From: Bog-159 sp049511415
GTDB lineage: Bacteria > Acidobacteriota > Terriglobia > Bryobacterales > Bryobacteraceae
Assembly (NCBI GenBank): GCA_049511415.1
Contig: JBEKYC010000019.1
Coordinates: 1-64,000 of the forward strand
DNA: 64,000 nucleotides
Direction of reading: 5' to 3'
Positions 25,583 to 34,309 of this stretch are shown here, piece by piece. Position 1 is the first letter of the stretch; each line of letters starts with the position of its first letter. Below the pieces are notes generated by a model. It was not told the DNA's origin. It searched no databases and saw only the letters and a list, made by a program, of their open reading frames with translations. Position numbers and translations under genes: made by a program.

Positions 25583-26674
25583 ATGGAATTCGCCTCCAAA
25601 CTTCGCCAGATCGAGCTGCGCTTCGAAGACTTGGAGCGGCAGCTCGCCGATCCCGCGCTCATCGCCGATGCCGCCGAGTACCGCAAGGCCGCCAAGGCCC
25701 GCAGCGATCTCCAGGAAATGGTGGAAAAGTATCGCGACTGGAAACGCGCCTCCGGCGACCTGGAGCAGGCCCGCGGCATGTTGCAGGAGCAGGATGACGA
25801 ACTCCGGCAAATGGCTGCCGACGAAGTCGCCCGCCTGGAACCGGAGTTGCTTCGCATTGAGGCGGATCTGAAGGTTCTGCTCCTGCCCAAGGACCCCAAC
25901 GACGAAAAGAACGTAGTGCTCGAAATCCGCGCCGGCACGGGCGGCGACGAGGCCACCCTGTTCGCCGCCGAGATCTTCCGCATGTACTCGCGCTACGCCG
26001 AATCGCAGCGCTGGCGCATTGAACTTACGTCGTCCTCGGAATCCTCCGTGGGCGGATTGAAGGAAGTCATCGCCCTGGTCTCGGGCGACCGCGTCTACAG
26101 CAAGCTGAAATACGAAAGCGGCGTGCATCGCGTGCAGCGCGTGCCGGTCACCGAGCAGCAGGGCCGCGTGCATACCTCCGCCATCACGGTCGCGGTTTTA
26201 CCTGAAGCTGACGAAGTGGAAGTGAAGCTCGATGCGAAGGACATCCGCATCGACACGTTTTGCTCCTCCGGACCCGGCGGCCAGTCCGTCAACACCACGT
26301 ATTCCGCGGTGCGCATCACGCACTTGCCCACTGGCCTGATTGTCTCCTGCCAGGACGAGAAATCCCAGATCAAGAACCGCGCCAAGGCCGAACGCGTGCT
26401 GCGTTCCCGGCTTTATGAAATTGAGCTGGAAAAGCAGCAGTCCGCCCTCGGCGCCGAGCGCCGCAGCATGGTCGGCACCGGCGACCGTAGCGAGAAGATC
26501 CGCACTTACAACTTCCCGCAAAACCGCGTCACGGATCATCGCATCGGCCTGACGCTGCATCAGTTGGATATCGTGATGGACGGCCGCCTCGATCCCATCA
26601 TCGAAGCCCTCACCACGCACTACCAGACCGAAAAGCTCAAGCAGCAGAATGAAGCCGGCAGCGTCGCGGCGTAA
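25583..26674 (+). CDS. prfA: Peptide chain release factor 1
   Basis: 363 residues, the normal length. The peptidyl-tRNA hydrolysis motif GGQ is at 232-234 (GPGGQSVNTTYSAVR). The codon-recognition tripeptide PxT reads PVT at 188-190 where E. coli has PAT. The C-terminal TYNFPQNRVTDHRIG segment is canonical. It terminates translation at UAA/UAG and is the substrate of PrmC, encoded next, which methylates the GGQ glutamine. Confidence 0.96.
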   Translation: MEFASKLRQIELRFEDLERQLADPALIADAAEYRKAAKARSDLQEMVEKYRDWKRASGDLEQARGMLQEQDDELRQMAADEVARLEPELLRIEADLKVLLLPKDPNDEKNVVLEIRAGTGGDEATLFAAEIFRMYSRYAESQRWRIELTSSSESSVGGLKEVIALVSGDRVYSKLKYESGVHRVQRVPVTEQQGRVHTSAITVAVLPEADEVEVKLDAKDIRIDTFCSSGPGGQSVNTTYSAVRITHLPTGLIVSCQDEKSQIKNRAKAERVLRSRLYEIELEKQQSALGAERRSMVGTGDRSEKIRTYNFPQNRVTDHRIGLTLHQLDIVMDGRLDPIIEALTTHYQTEKLKQQNEAGSVAA

Positions 26675-26680
26675 GCCCGC

Positions 26681-27505
26681 ATGACCCTTCAAACCGCTCT
26701 TCTCCAGGGCGCCGCGCTCCTGGAAGAAGCGGCTGTCCCCGTCCCCCGCCTGACCGCCGAGGTGCTGCTGATGCACGCCCTGCGCCGCGAGCGCACCTAC
26801 CTGTTCGCCCACCCCGAGCACGAGCTCTCCGAACTCGAATGGATCCACTACGGCCGCTATCTGCATGAGCGCATGCAGGGCAAACCCACCCAGTACATCA
26901 CCGGCCGCCAGGAGTTCTACGGCCGGGATTTCCGCGTCACACCCGACGCGCTGATCCCCCGGCCGGAAACCGAACATGTGGTCGAGACCGCCCTGCGCCT
27001 TGCCCCCGACGCCCGCCGCATCCTGGATGTGGGCGCCGGTTCCGGCATTCTGGCCGTCACGCTCCAGCTTGAAACCGGCGCCGCGGCATATGCTACCGAC
27101 ATTTCGCTGGCCGCGCTCCGTGTGGCGGCCCAAAACGCGGAGGCTCTTGGCGCACCCGTTAATTTCCTGGCCTGTGACCTGATGTCAGCCGTCGCCCCAG
27201 CCGCCATGGACCTAATCGTCTCCAATCCGCCCTATGTGCCGCTAGGCGACAAACCCGGCCTGCAGCGCGAAGTCCGCGATTGGGAGCCGCACCAGGCCCT
27301 CTTCGCCGGACCCACCGGCCTCGAAATCTACGAGCGCCTGGTGCGCGATGCCGAGCGCGTCCTGCGCCCCGGCGGCTGGCTGATCGTAGAACTGGGCTTC
27401 CATACCCACGAACGTGTAGCCGCCATGGTAACCGGCTGGCACGATCTCGAAATCGTCCCGGACCTCGCCGGTATCCCCCGTGTCCTCGCAGCCAGACACC
27501 CTTAG
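26681..27505 (+). CDS. prmC: Release factor glutamine N5-methyltransferase
   Basis: 274 residues. An N-terminal helical recognition domain contains YITGRQEFYGRDF, followed by a class I SAM-binding fold (DVGAGSGILAVTL). The glutamine-binding NPPY motif is at 182-185. The start is 6 bp after prfA, so both are in one transcript. It methylates the GGQ glutamine of release factors. Confidence 0.94.
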   Translation: MTLQTALLQGAALLEEAAVPVPRLTAEVLLMHALRRERTYLFAHPEHELSELEWIHYGRYLHERMQGKPTQYITGRQEFYGRDFRVTPDALIPRPETEHVVETALRLAPDARRILDVGAGSGILAVTLQLETGAAAYATDISLAALRVAAQNAEALGAPVNFLACDLMSAVAPAAMDLIVSNPPYVPLGDKPGLQREVRDWEPHQALFAGPTGLEIYERLVRDAERVLRPGGWLIVELGFHTHERVAAMVTGWHDLEIVPDLAGIPRVLAARHP

Positions 27506-27562
27506 CCGTTCCGGCGCTCTTTTGCGCATGATTAAGGGGACCAGAAAACGAAAGAGACGATT

Positions 27563-28816
27563 ATGAATCTGAACCGATCCAAAAAACGAATGTATGCCCT
27601 GTTCTTTACCGCGGCGGTCGCTGCCGCGCTTCCCGCGCAGGCTGCCAGCCCGGTGCTGACTACTCTCTATAGCTTCACCGATAAGAACGGTGATGGCGGC
27701 TTTCCCTTCGGCCCCGTCACAATCGGGAACGGCGGTGTACTATATGGTGCCACCAGCGCGAACACTGACTTCCTGCTCGGCGGCACAATTTATTCGCTGA
27801 CGCCGCCCGCATCGGCGGGTGGCGCCTGGACCGAATCCGTGCTCTACGTCTTCCCGGAGATCAGCAACTTCGGAACCGAACCCGTGGCGAATGTGGTGAT
27901 CGACAGCAGCGGTACGCTCTACGCGACGACCGAACATGGCGGCACCTTCGGCGAGGGCGCAGTTATTTCCCTGACGCCCCCATCCGCACCCGGCGGCGCA
28001 TGGACGCCCACGGCGCTATATGACTTCAGCCTTAGCGACGGCGCTGCCCCCTCCTATTTGGCGATGGGTACCGGCGGAGTGATTTACGGTATTGCGAACT
28101 CAGGCGGCGCCGCCGATGAGGGGACGGTGTTTTCATTGGCTCCCCCGGCAAGCCCAGGGGGCGCTTGGACGTATACCCTCCTCTACAGCTTTCAAGGCGG
28201 CGCCGATGGCGCTTTGCCGATGGGAATCGTAGTCGGCCCTGGCGGCGTGCTCTACGGAGCCACGGAACAGGGCGGCGGCGCGGCTAGTTGCAAGTTCGGC
28301 TGTGGCACGGTCTTTTCGTTGGCTCCGCCAGCGACACCGGGCAACCCTTGGACAGAAACAGTGCTGCACGCGTTCACCGATACACCCGGCGACGGAGCCA
28401 ATATCAAAGGAGGCGTGGTTGTAGGTCCGGGAGGGGTCCTGTACGGCGCCACTCAAGGCGGCGGAACTTTGACCGGCGGCACCGTTTACTCTCTAACGCC
28501 GCCGGCTTCCCCCGGAGGTTCGTGGACGGAAGACATTCTGTACAACGTCAACACCGGCGATGCGGAAAGGCCCATCACCGTCACCCTGGGCAGCAGCGGC
28601 GTCCTCTATGGAGCGTCCCGCGAGGCAGTCTTTGCCCTGACTCCGCCGGCTTCACCCGGTGGCGCGTGGACCCTCAAGGTATTGCAAGATTTCACGGGCA
28701 GCGACGGCTTGCTGGTCAATGGCGGCCTGGTAATCGGGTCGAGTGGCAAGCTATTTGGCACCACCAACGAGGGCGGCGCCAATAGCGATGGCACGGTGTT
28801 CTCTCTGAAGCCGTAA
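27563..28816 (+). CDS. Secreted TIGR03803-type tandem-repeat protein
   Basis: 417 residues with a signal peptide (about 1-27, ending QAA). The mature part is about eight copies of a ~45-residue unit. Each unit carries a GTVFSLTPPASPGGAWT-like strand, a VLYSF element, and GVLYGAT with G-rich turns. This is the pattern of TIGR03803 repeats common in secreted proteins of Acidobacteria and some Verrucomicrobia, probably beta-propeller-like. Nothing catalytic is seen. It is convergent with the cobA/hemD fusion, with stops 3 bp apart. Confidence 0.82.
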   Translation: MNLNRSKKRMYALFFTAAVAAALPAQAASPVLTTLYSFTDKNGDGGFPFGPVTIGNGGVLYGATSANTDFLLGGTIYSLTPPASAGGAWTESVLYVFPEISNFGTEPVANVVIDSSGTLYATTEHGGTFGEGAVISLTPPSAPGGAWTPTALYDFSLSDGAAPSYLAMGTGGVIYGIANSGGAADEGTVFSLAPPASPGGAWTYTLLYSFQGGADGALPMGIVVGPGGVLYGATEQGGGAASCKFGCGTVFSLAPPATPGNPWTETVLHAFTDTPGDGANIKGGVVVGPGGVLYGATQGGGTLTGGTVYSLTPPASPGGSWTEDILYNVNTGDAERPITVTLGSSGVLYGASREAVFALTPPASPGGAWTLKVLQDFTGSDGLLVNGGLVIGSSGKLFGTTNEGGANSDGTVFSLKP

Positions 28817-28819
28817 TCC

Positions 28820-30277
28820 CTAGCGGGCAGACAGAATCGCTTCGACCAGGCCATCCACGGTGAACACGCTGGCTTCCGCGTCTACCGCAATGCCCAGCGT
28901 GCGCGCCGTGGCGGAGGTCACCGGCCCAATGGATGCCACCCGCACGCCCGCGAGCGCCTCGGCGCCCGTCATGGCGACGAAGTTTCTCACCGTCGAGGAA
29001 CTGGTGAAAGTAATCCAGTCCGGCTTGTCCGTCAGGTCAATGCTGCGCTGGGGAGCCGTGGTGCGATAAGCTTCCACCACGTCCACCTGCGCGCCGCGGC
29101 GCCGCAGTTCCACCGGCACCAGATCGCGCGCCACGGCCGCCCGCGGCAGCAGGATGCGCTGCCCCGCCAGTTCATGCCCGCCCAGCGCCGCCAGCAGCCC
29201 TTCGGCCACGTAATCGTCGCCCATCACATCCACTTTCAGATGCAGCGCCTCGATGGCCGCGCGCGTGGCCGGGCCGATGGCGCAGATGCGCGCCCGCAGC
29301 GCCCGCAGATCGGCCGCGGAGCGATCCAGGCGATCCAGAAAGAAGCGCACGCCATTGGCGCTGGTGAAGATCAGCCAATCGTACGAGCCCAGGTTGGCGA
29401 TGGCCCGATCCAGCGGTTCATAGTCCAGCGCCGGCTGAATCTCGATCGTCGGCATTTCGATCACGTCCGCCCCCAGCGCGCGGAGTTTGCTCGCAAGCGC
29501 ATCCGCTTGGCCGCGCGCCCGCGTCACCACAATGCGCTGCCCGAAAAGCGGCAGACGTTCGAACCAGTTCAGCCTGTCGCGCAACGCTACCACTTCGCCG
29601 ATCACGATGGTCGCCGGCGGTTTCAGATCGGCCTCGTGGAGCAGCGCCGGCAGCGTCGCCAGCGTGCCGGCAATCGTCTGTTGATCGGGCCGCGTGCCCC
29701 AGCGCACGGCCATGGCAGGCGTATCGGCGGCCCGCCCGTGGGCCATCAACTCGCGGGCGATCTCATCGAAATTGAAAATGCCCATGAAGATGACCAGCGT
29801 TTCACTCGTGCCGATCCGGCTCCAGTCGATGGCCGCCACATCGTGCCCGGTGATAAACGTCACCACTTTCGTATGCTCGCGATGCGTCAGCGGCACGCCC
29901 GTATACGCCGCGATCCCCAACGGAGACGTGACGCCCGGCACCACCTCGAACGGCACACCCGCGGCCGCCAGCGCCTCGGCCTCTTCACCGCCCCGCCCGA
30001 AAATGAACGGATCGCCGCCTTTCAGACGCACCACGTCCAAGCCCCGCCGCGCCCGCTCGATCATCATGGCGCAGATCTCTTCCTGGCTGAACGCGTGTAC
30101 GGACTTCTTCTTGCCGACGTAGATGCGCTCGGCGCTCTCCGGCGCCAGGTCCAGCAGCGCCGCATTGGCCAGGTGATCGTAAAGCACCGCCCCGGCGCGC
30201 TCCAGAAGCTGCCGCCCCTTGCAAGTAATCAAATCCGGATCGCCCGGTCCCGCGCCGACCAGATAAACCTTGTTCAT
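28820..30277 (-). CDS. cobA-hemD: Uroporphyrinogen-III C-methyltransferase fused to uroporphyrinogen-III synthase
   Basis: 485 residues. The N-terminal ~250 residues are a SUMT/CobA domain. It shows VYLVGAGPGDPDLITCKG, RLKGGDPFIFGRGGEEAEAL with the SAM site, and VVPGVTSPLGIAAYTGVPLTHR (in part). The C-terminal ~235 are HemD, with FTSANGVRFFLDRL and a late DWITFTSSSTVRNF. The fusion makes both uro'gen III (for haem) and precorrin-2 (for sirohaem/B12). It overlaps hemC by 4 bp and is last in the haem operon. Confidence 0.93.
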   Translation of the reverse strand: MNKVYLVGAGPGDPDLITCKGRQLLERAGAVLYDHLANAALLDLAPESAERIYVGKKKSVHAFSQEEICAMMIERARRGLDVVRLKGGDPFIFGRGGEEAEALAAAGVPFEVVPGVTSPLGIAAYTGVPLTHREHTKVVTFITGHDVAAIDWSRIGTSETLVIFMGIFNFDEIARELMAHGRAADTPAMAVRWGTRPDQQTIAGTLATLPALLHEADLKPPATIVIGEVVALRDRLNWFERLPLFGQRIVVTRARGQADALASKLRALGADVIEMPTIEIQPALDYEPLDRAIANLGSYDWLIFTSANGVRFFLDRLDRSAADLRALRARICAIGPATRAAIEALHLKVDVMGDDYVAEGLLAALGGHELAGQRILLPRAAVARDLVPVELRRRGAQVDVVEAYRTTAPQRSIDLTDKPDWITFTSSSTVRNFVAMTGAEALAGVRVASIGPVTSATARTLGIAVDAEASVFTVDGLVEAILSAR

Positions 30278-31164
30278 CCGTAGACGCTCTCAAGAATCTC
30301 ATCGGCGCCCGCGGCCAGCAGCGCTTCGCCCAGCCGTTGCCCGATCTGCGCGGCTTCCGCGGCTGGTCCTTCGGCCTCTTGGCGGATGAGCTGCGCGCCG
30401 TCCGGCGAGACCACCACTGCCTGCAAGCGCAGCCGATCGCCCGAAACCGTCGCGTAAGCCCCGATGGGTACCTGGCAACCGCCTCCCAGCGCGCCCAGCA
30501 GCGCCCGCTCCGCAGTCACTGCCGCGCGTGTGGGTGCGTGATCGAGCGGCGCGCACGGTTCCTCATGTCCCGCCGCGGTCTCGATCCCCAACGCGCCCTG
30601 GCCCACCGCCGGACACACGATGTCCGGCGGCAGGATCTCCGCGATGCGATCCTCCCATCCCAATCGCCGCAGCCCCGCGGCCGCCAGCACGATGGCGTCG
30701 TACTGCCCTTCGGCCAGCTTGCGCAGGCGCGTATCCAGATTCCCGCGCACCGGCTCGACCTGCAAATCCGGCCGCACTTTCCGCAACTGCGCGGCGCGCC
30801 GCAGGGAACTCGTGCCCAATCGGGCGCCGGGCGCCAGATCCGCCAGCCGCCGGCCTACCATCGCATCGCGCGGATCCGCGCGCTCGGGCGTGGCGGCCAG
30901 CACCAGCCCGGCGGGCAACTCGGTCGGCAGATCCTTCAGGCTGTGCACCGCCAGGTCTGCGCGCCCCTCCAGCAGGGCTTCTTCGATTTCCTTGGTGAAC
31001 AGTCCCTTCGTGCCCACCTGCGCCAGCGGCACGTCGGTGATCTTATCGCCCGTGGTCTTGATGATCTCGATACGGCTCGGCTGCCCCAGTCCGGCGAGCT
31101 GCTGTTGTACCCAATGGGCCTGCCACAAAGCGAGTTGCGATCCTCTGGAGGCGATGGTCAGCAT
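30274..31164 (-). CDS. hemC: Porphobilinogen deaminase
   Basis: 296 residues from the ATG at 31164; a longer reading in this frame is antisense to hemA. The catalytic Asp is D78 in HSLKDLPT, with the substrate-binding SSLRR segment at 119-123. The dipyrromethane cofactor cysteine is C230 in LGGGCQVPIGA. It polymerises four porphobilinogens to hydroxymethylbilane, used by the downstream HemD domain. Confidence 0.95.
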   Translation of the reverse strand: MLTIASRGSQLALWQAHWVQQQLAGLGQPSRIEIIKTTGDKITDVPLAQVGTKGLFTKEIEEALLEGRADLAVHSLKDLPTELPAGLVLAATPERADPRDAMVGRRLADLAPGARLGTSSLRRAAQLRKVRPDLQVEPVRGNLDTRLRKLAEGQYDAIVLAAAGLRRLGWEDRIAEILPPDIVCPAVGQGALGIETAAGHEEPCAPLDHAPTRAAVTAERALLGALGGGCQVPIGAYATVSGDRLRLQAVVVSPDGAQLIRQEAEGPAAEAAQIGQRLGEALLAAGADEILESVYG

Positions 31165-31169
31165 GGTGA

Positions 31170-32435
31170 TCAGTCTTGTAGGTGAAAAACCTTGCGAATG
31201 GCGGCGATGACGTGCGCGCCGTCCTCCCGCCCCGCCTGCAGCCGCAGCTCGGAAATCGGTCCGTGCGCGACTTTGTTCATGATGCCGCGTGTCAGCGCGT
31301 CCCAAGCCTCTTCCTGCTCCTTCGTCGCCGGACCATACTTGCGCCGCACCTTCTCGATCTCCGCCTGGCGGATGCGTTCCAATTCTTCCTGCAGGCTCAC
31401 GATCGTGGGCGTAATCTCCTGCACCTTGAGGCGGGCGATCATGCGCTCCACCTCCTGCTTCACGATCTCCTCGGCGCGCTCCGCCTCTTTCATGCGCTCC
31501 CGCAGATTGGCGTTCACCACTTCCTGCAGATCGTCGATATCGTACAGGAACACGTTGGCCAGATCGTTCACCGCCGGCTCGATGTTCCGCGGTACCGCGA
31601 TATCGATCAGGAACATGGGCTTGTTGCGCCGCGCGCCGATCACCCGCTGCATCTCGTCCTTGTGCAGGATGTAGTGTGGCGCGCCGCTCGAAGTCACCAG
31701 AATGTCGATCTCCGGCAGCATGCTCACGAAGCGTGTGTATTCCACGGGCGTGCCCTGAAACAGCTTGGCCATCTCCACCGCGCGCTCGTGCGTGCGATTG
31801 GTGACGAAGACGTGCGTGGCGCCCGATCGCCGCAGGTGCCGCGCGGCCAGTTCCGACATCTTTCCCGCGCCCACGATCATGATCGTGCGATTGTTCAGCG
31901 ATCCGAAAATCTTGCGCGCCAGTTCCACCGCCGCGTAGCTCACCGACACCGCCATCTGCCCGATGCCGGTCTCCGAACGCACCCGCTTCGCTACGCTGAA
32001 AGCTCGCGTCAGCAGCCCTTCCAGCCATCCGCAGCAGGTTCCTTCGGTCTTGGCCACGCCGTAAGCGTTCTTGAGCTGGCCCAGGATTTGCGGTTCGCCG
32101 ATCACCATGGAATCCAGGCTGGCCGCCACCCGAAACAGGTGATGGATGGCCTCTTGTCCCTCGTGCCGGTAAAGATAAGGCTCGATGCTGTCCGTCGCCA
32201 CCAGGCGCGATTCCCGCAGAAACTCGTTCACCAGCGGCTGCGGATCCGCCGAATCCTCGGTGGTGACGGTAATCTCCACCCGGTTGCAGGTGGAGAGAAT
32301 GCAAGCTTCCGAGATGCCGGGCCGCGACTTGAGCGCATGGAGTGCGCCGGGCAAAGCCGGCTCGGGAAACGCCAGGCATTCCCGTATTTCCACGGGTGCG
32401 GTCTTGTGGCTGACGCCTGTGACCAGCAGTTTCAT
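31170..32435 (-). CDS. hemA: Glutamyl-tRNA reductase
   Basis: 421 residues. The catalytic thiol C50 lies in ILSTCNRVEIT. The NADPH-binding fold starts near IMIVGAGKMSELAARHL, and a C-terminal dimerisation helix is present. It reduces Glu-tRNA to glutamate-1-semialdehyde, the first step of C5 haem synthesis. It overlaps the CcsA-like gene by 4 bp and is 5 bp from hemC. Confidence 0.95.
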   Translation of the reverse strand: MKLLVTGVSHKTAPVEIRECLAFPEPALPGALHALKSRPGISEACILSTCNRVEITVTTEDSADPQPLVNEFLRESRLVATDSIEPYLYRHEGQEAIHHLFRVAASLDSMVIGEPQILGQLKNAYGVAKTEGTCCGWLEGLLTRAFSVAKRVRSETGIGQMAVSVSYAAVELARKIFGSLNNRTIMIVGAGKMSELAARHLRRSGATHVFVTNRTHERAVEMAKLFQGTPVEYTRFVSMLPEIDILVTSSGAPHYILHKDEMQRVIGARRNKPMFLIDIAVPRNIEPAVNDLANVFLYDIDDLQEVVNANLRERMKEAERAEEIVKQEVERMIARLKVQEITPTIVSLQEELERIRQAEIEKVRRKYGPATKEQEEAWDALTRGIMNKVAHGPISELRLQAGREDGAHVIAAIRKVFHLQD

Positions 32436-33253
32436 TGCTTCAGCAACAGGCTCCCCAGTCGTGCATGTGCCACCCAGGTGATGGCCGAGAGGCCCACCAC
32501 CACAATCACCATGATGGCCGCCTTACGGCCCCGCCATCCGGCTGTGATGCGCAGAAAAACCATGGCCAGATAGCATCCCCAGGTGATGAACGAAATGCCG
32601 ATGGCGGGCTGGCTGATCCATTGCGTTTTGTGCTCGATGAACGCCCAGGTGGTGGCGGCGATCACCGCCAGGGTCATGAATACGAACCCGATGGCCATCG
32701 AGCGCGAGATCAGCTCGTCCATGGTGCCCAGCGCCGGCAGCCGGTAATAAAGCTTGCGCGGCTTCTTGCGCTTCAATTCGCGCTCTTGAAACAGGTAAAG
32801 CAGCGACGCGCCCGCGGTAAAAGCCAGCGCCGCGAACCCCAGCAGAACCAGGGTGATGTGTACGTCCAGCCAGGCATTGCGGATCACCGGGCTGGTCCAC
32901 GCGTCTACCGGATTGCCCAGGGTAGCCACCAAAGTCATCACGAAAACCAGCGGGAAGATGAAAACGCTCAGGCTCTCGGTTTTGTAGCGCCAATAAACCG
33001 CCAGGAACAATATGGTGATGAGGAAGGCGCACATGGACGACGTTTCGTAGAAGTTGGCGATCGGGCAGTGATTCATCAGCAGGCCTTCTTCGACGATGGA
33101 AACGCCGTGCAGTACGGCGCCGATAGAGAGCGCGGTCAGTGAGACACGGAACAGGTGCTCGCGTTTGCGGACCAGGGTTAGGATGGCGTGCAGCAGGCCG
33201 ACCGAGTATAGCGCGGCGGCTACCCGCAGCCAGATGACACTCATTTCAGCCAT
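32432..33253 (-). CDS. CcsA/HemX-type cytochrome c assembly membrane protein
   Basis: 273 residues with about eight hydrophobic segments. It is preceded by ATG 33253 (ATGGCTGAAATG); an in-frame ATG at 33244 and a TTG at 33283 are alternatives. The conserved WGCYLAM-type segment, with ITWGCYLAMVF near the C-terminus, and histidines in hydrophobic surroundings (HCPIANFYETS, WLDVHITLVLLG) are typical of CcsA/HemX. The family handles haem for cytochrome c biogenesis, and in haem operons HemX modulates HemA. It is the first gene of the hem operon. A partial copy of this gene lies at 33958-34232. Confidence 0.87.
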   Translation of the reverse strand: MAEMSVIWLRVAAALYSVGLLHAILTLVRKREHLFRVSLTALSIGAVLHGVSIVEEGLLMNHCPIANFYETSSMCAFLITILFLAVYWRYKTESLSVFIFPLVFVMTLVATLGNPVDAWTSPVIRNAWLDVHITLVLLGFAALAFTAGASLLYLFQERELKRKKPRKLYYRLPALGTMDELISRSMAIGFVFMTLAVIAATTWAFIEHKTQWISQPAIGISFITWGCYLAMVFLRITAGWRGRKAAIMVIVVVGLSAITWVAHARLGSLLLKQ

Positions 33254-33330
33254 GGGAGCGTTTGTCCGGGGGCGATTAAACAATAGTATAGCGTGGGGTG
33301 GCCGCGACGTCCGGTGACCTGGGAGGAAGG

Positions 33331-33644
33331 CTAAACGCCGCCTTCGAGGACTTCTTTCAGGTCGCGCCGTCCGTGAAGCACGGCAACGATCTGACGGGGT
33401 CCGAATCGGGCCGATAGACGATAACGTAATTCGGGTATCTTGTCACGGTCCAGAAACGCACCGGGAGATGCGTAATATCCGGTCGCTTCAAGCCTATCAG
33501 GGGATGTGCCGCGAGCAGATGACAAGCGGCGACGATGGCGGCCTCAACCCTATCCGCGGCCTGTGGGCTATCGGCCGCGATGAACGACCATATGCGATCA
33601 ATGTCCTCGATCGCGCGCGGTGTAATCTCGACCGCGGCGTTCAT
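33331..33644 (-). pseudogene. parE: ParE/RelE-type toxin gene with a single-base frameshift
   Basis: The first frame (from ATG 33644) encodes a ParE fold: ITPRAIEDIDRIWSFIA, HPLIGLKRPDI, and YPNYVIVYRPDSDPV. It then runs into an unrelated tail. The missing C-terminal strand QIVAVLHGRRDLKEVLEGGV is present in another frame and ends at 33331. Restoring one base near 33392-33398 (GTCAG to GTCCAG) rejoins them perfectly. The toxin is therefore probably inactive, unless the deletion is a sequencing error. It follows an intact ParD-like antitoxin by 6 bp. Confidence 0.8.
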
Positions 33645-33650
33645 TGGTCA

Positions 33651-33917
33651 TTACTTCAATCTGGCGGCGCGCCGTTTCCCCAGAATATCCAGGGCATCGC
33701 TCATATCGACCGCTTCGCCGTGCACGGCTTGACCGTAACCCTCGGCGATATGAGCCGCCAGCATCTCGCGATCGCCGGCCATCCAGCCCTGGAGTCGCGT
33801 CTGTTCACGAATGATCTCGAGCGCGTGATCGAGCACCGCGCCGGTATCTTTGTATGCGCCGGACTGGACAGCCAGTTCAATGACGCTCTGTTGGTCGGGC
33901 CTGATTTCAATAACCAT
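33651..33917 (-). CDS. parD: ParD-like antitoxin
   Basis: 88 residues from ATG 33917. VIEIRPDQQSVIELAVQSGAY and a VLDHALEIIREQ helix form the ribbon-helix-helix-type DNA-binding and dimer region of ParD/CC2985 antitoxins, followed by an acidic toxin-binding tail. The frame is open and complete. Longer readings of the frame run into the copied ccsA fragment and were rejected. The toxin partner immediately downstream is frameshifted. Confidence 0.78.
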   Translation of the reverse strand: MVIEIRPDQQSVIELAVQSGAYKDTGAVLDHALEIIREQTRLQGWMAGDREMLAAHIAEGYGQAVHGEAVDMSDALDILGKRRAARLK

Positions 33918-33957
33918 CGGCTGAAACCAATTTACCATGGGCCAGCGTGATCGCGTG

Positions 33958-34232
33958 CTGCGCCCGCGGTGAAAGCCAGCGCCGCGAAGCCCAGCAGCAC
34001 GAGCGTAGTGTGCACGTCGAGCCAGCGGGAAAATGAAGACGCCCAGGCTCTCGGTTTTGTAGCGCCAATAAACCGCCAGGAACAAGATGGTGATGAGGAA
34101 GGCGCACATGGACGACGTTTCGTAGAAGTTGGCGATGGGGCAGTGATTCATCAACAGGCCTTCTTCGACGATGGAGACGCCGTGCAGCACGGCGCCGATG
34201 GAGAGCGCGGTAAGCGAGACGCGGAACAGATG
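33958..34232 (-). pseudogene. Partial, internally deleted copy of the ccsA/hemX gene
   Basis: Two blocks match the ccsA gene in the same orientation. Bases 34028-34232 correspond to about 32951-33157 at roughly 94% identity, and 33958-34027 correspond to about 32809-32875. The intervening ~73 bp of ccsA are missing and the frame is lost there. The copy lacks the start codon. In the larger block almost every difference is synonymous; only one residue changes (Ser to Gly). The copy therefore diverged while still coding, or came from a related genome. It bounds the ParDE module on the side away from ccsA. Confidence 0.85.
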
Positions 34233-34309
34233 ATCGCATTACAGCGCTCTTCTTCGAGCAGTTCGTGCGAAGGAGCACGCTTGTGCTAGACTCCAGTGAG
34301 AGACTTGCT

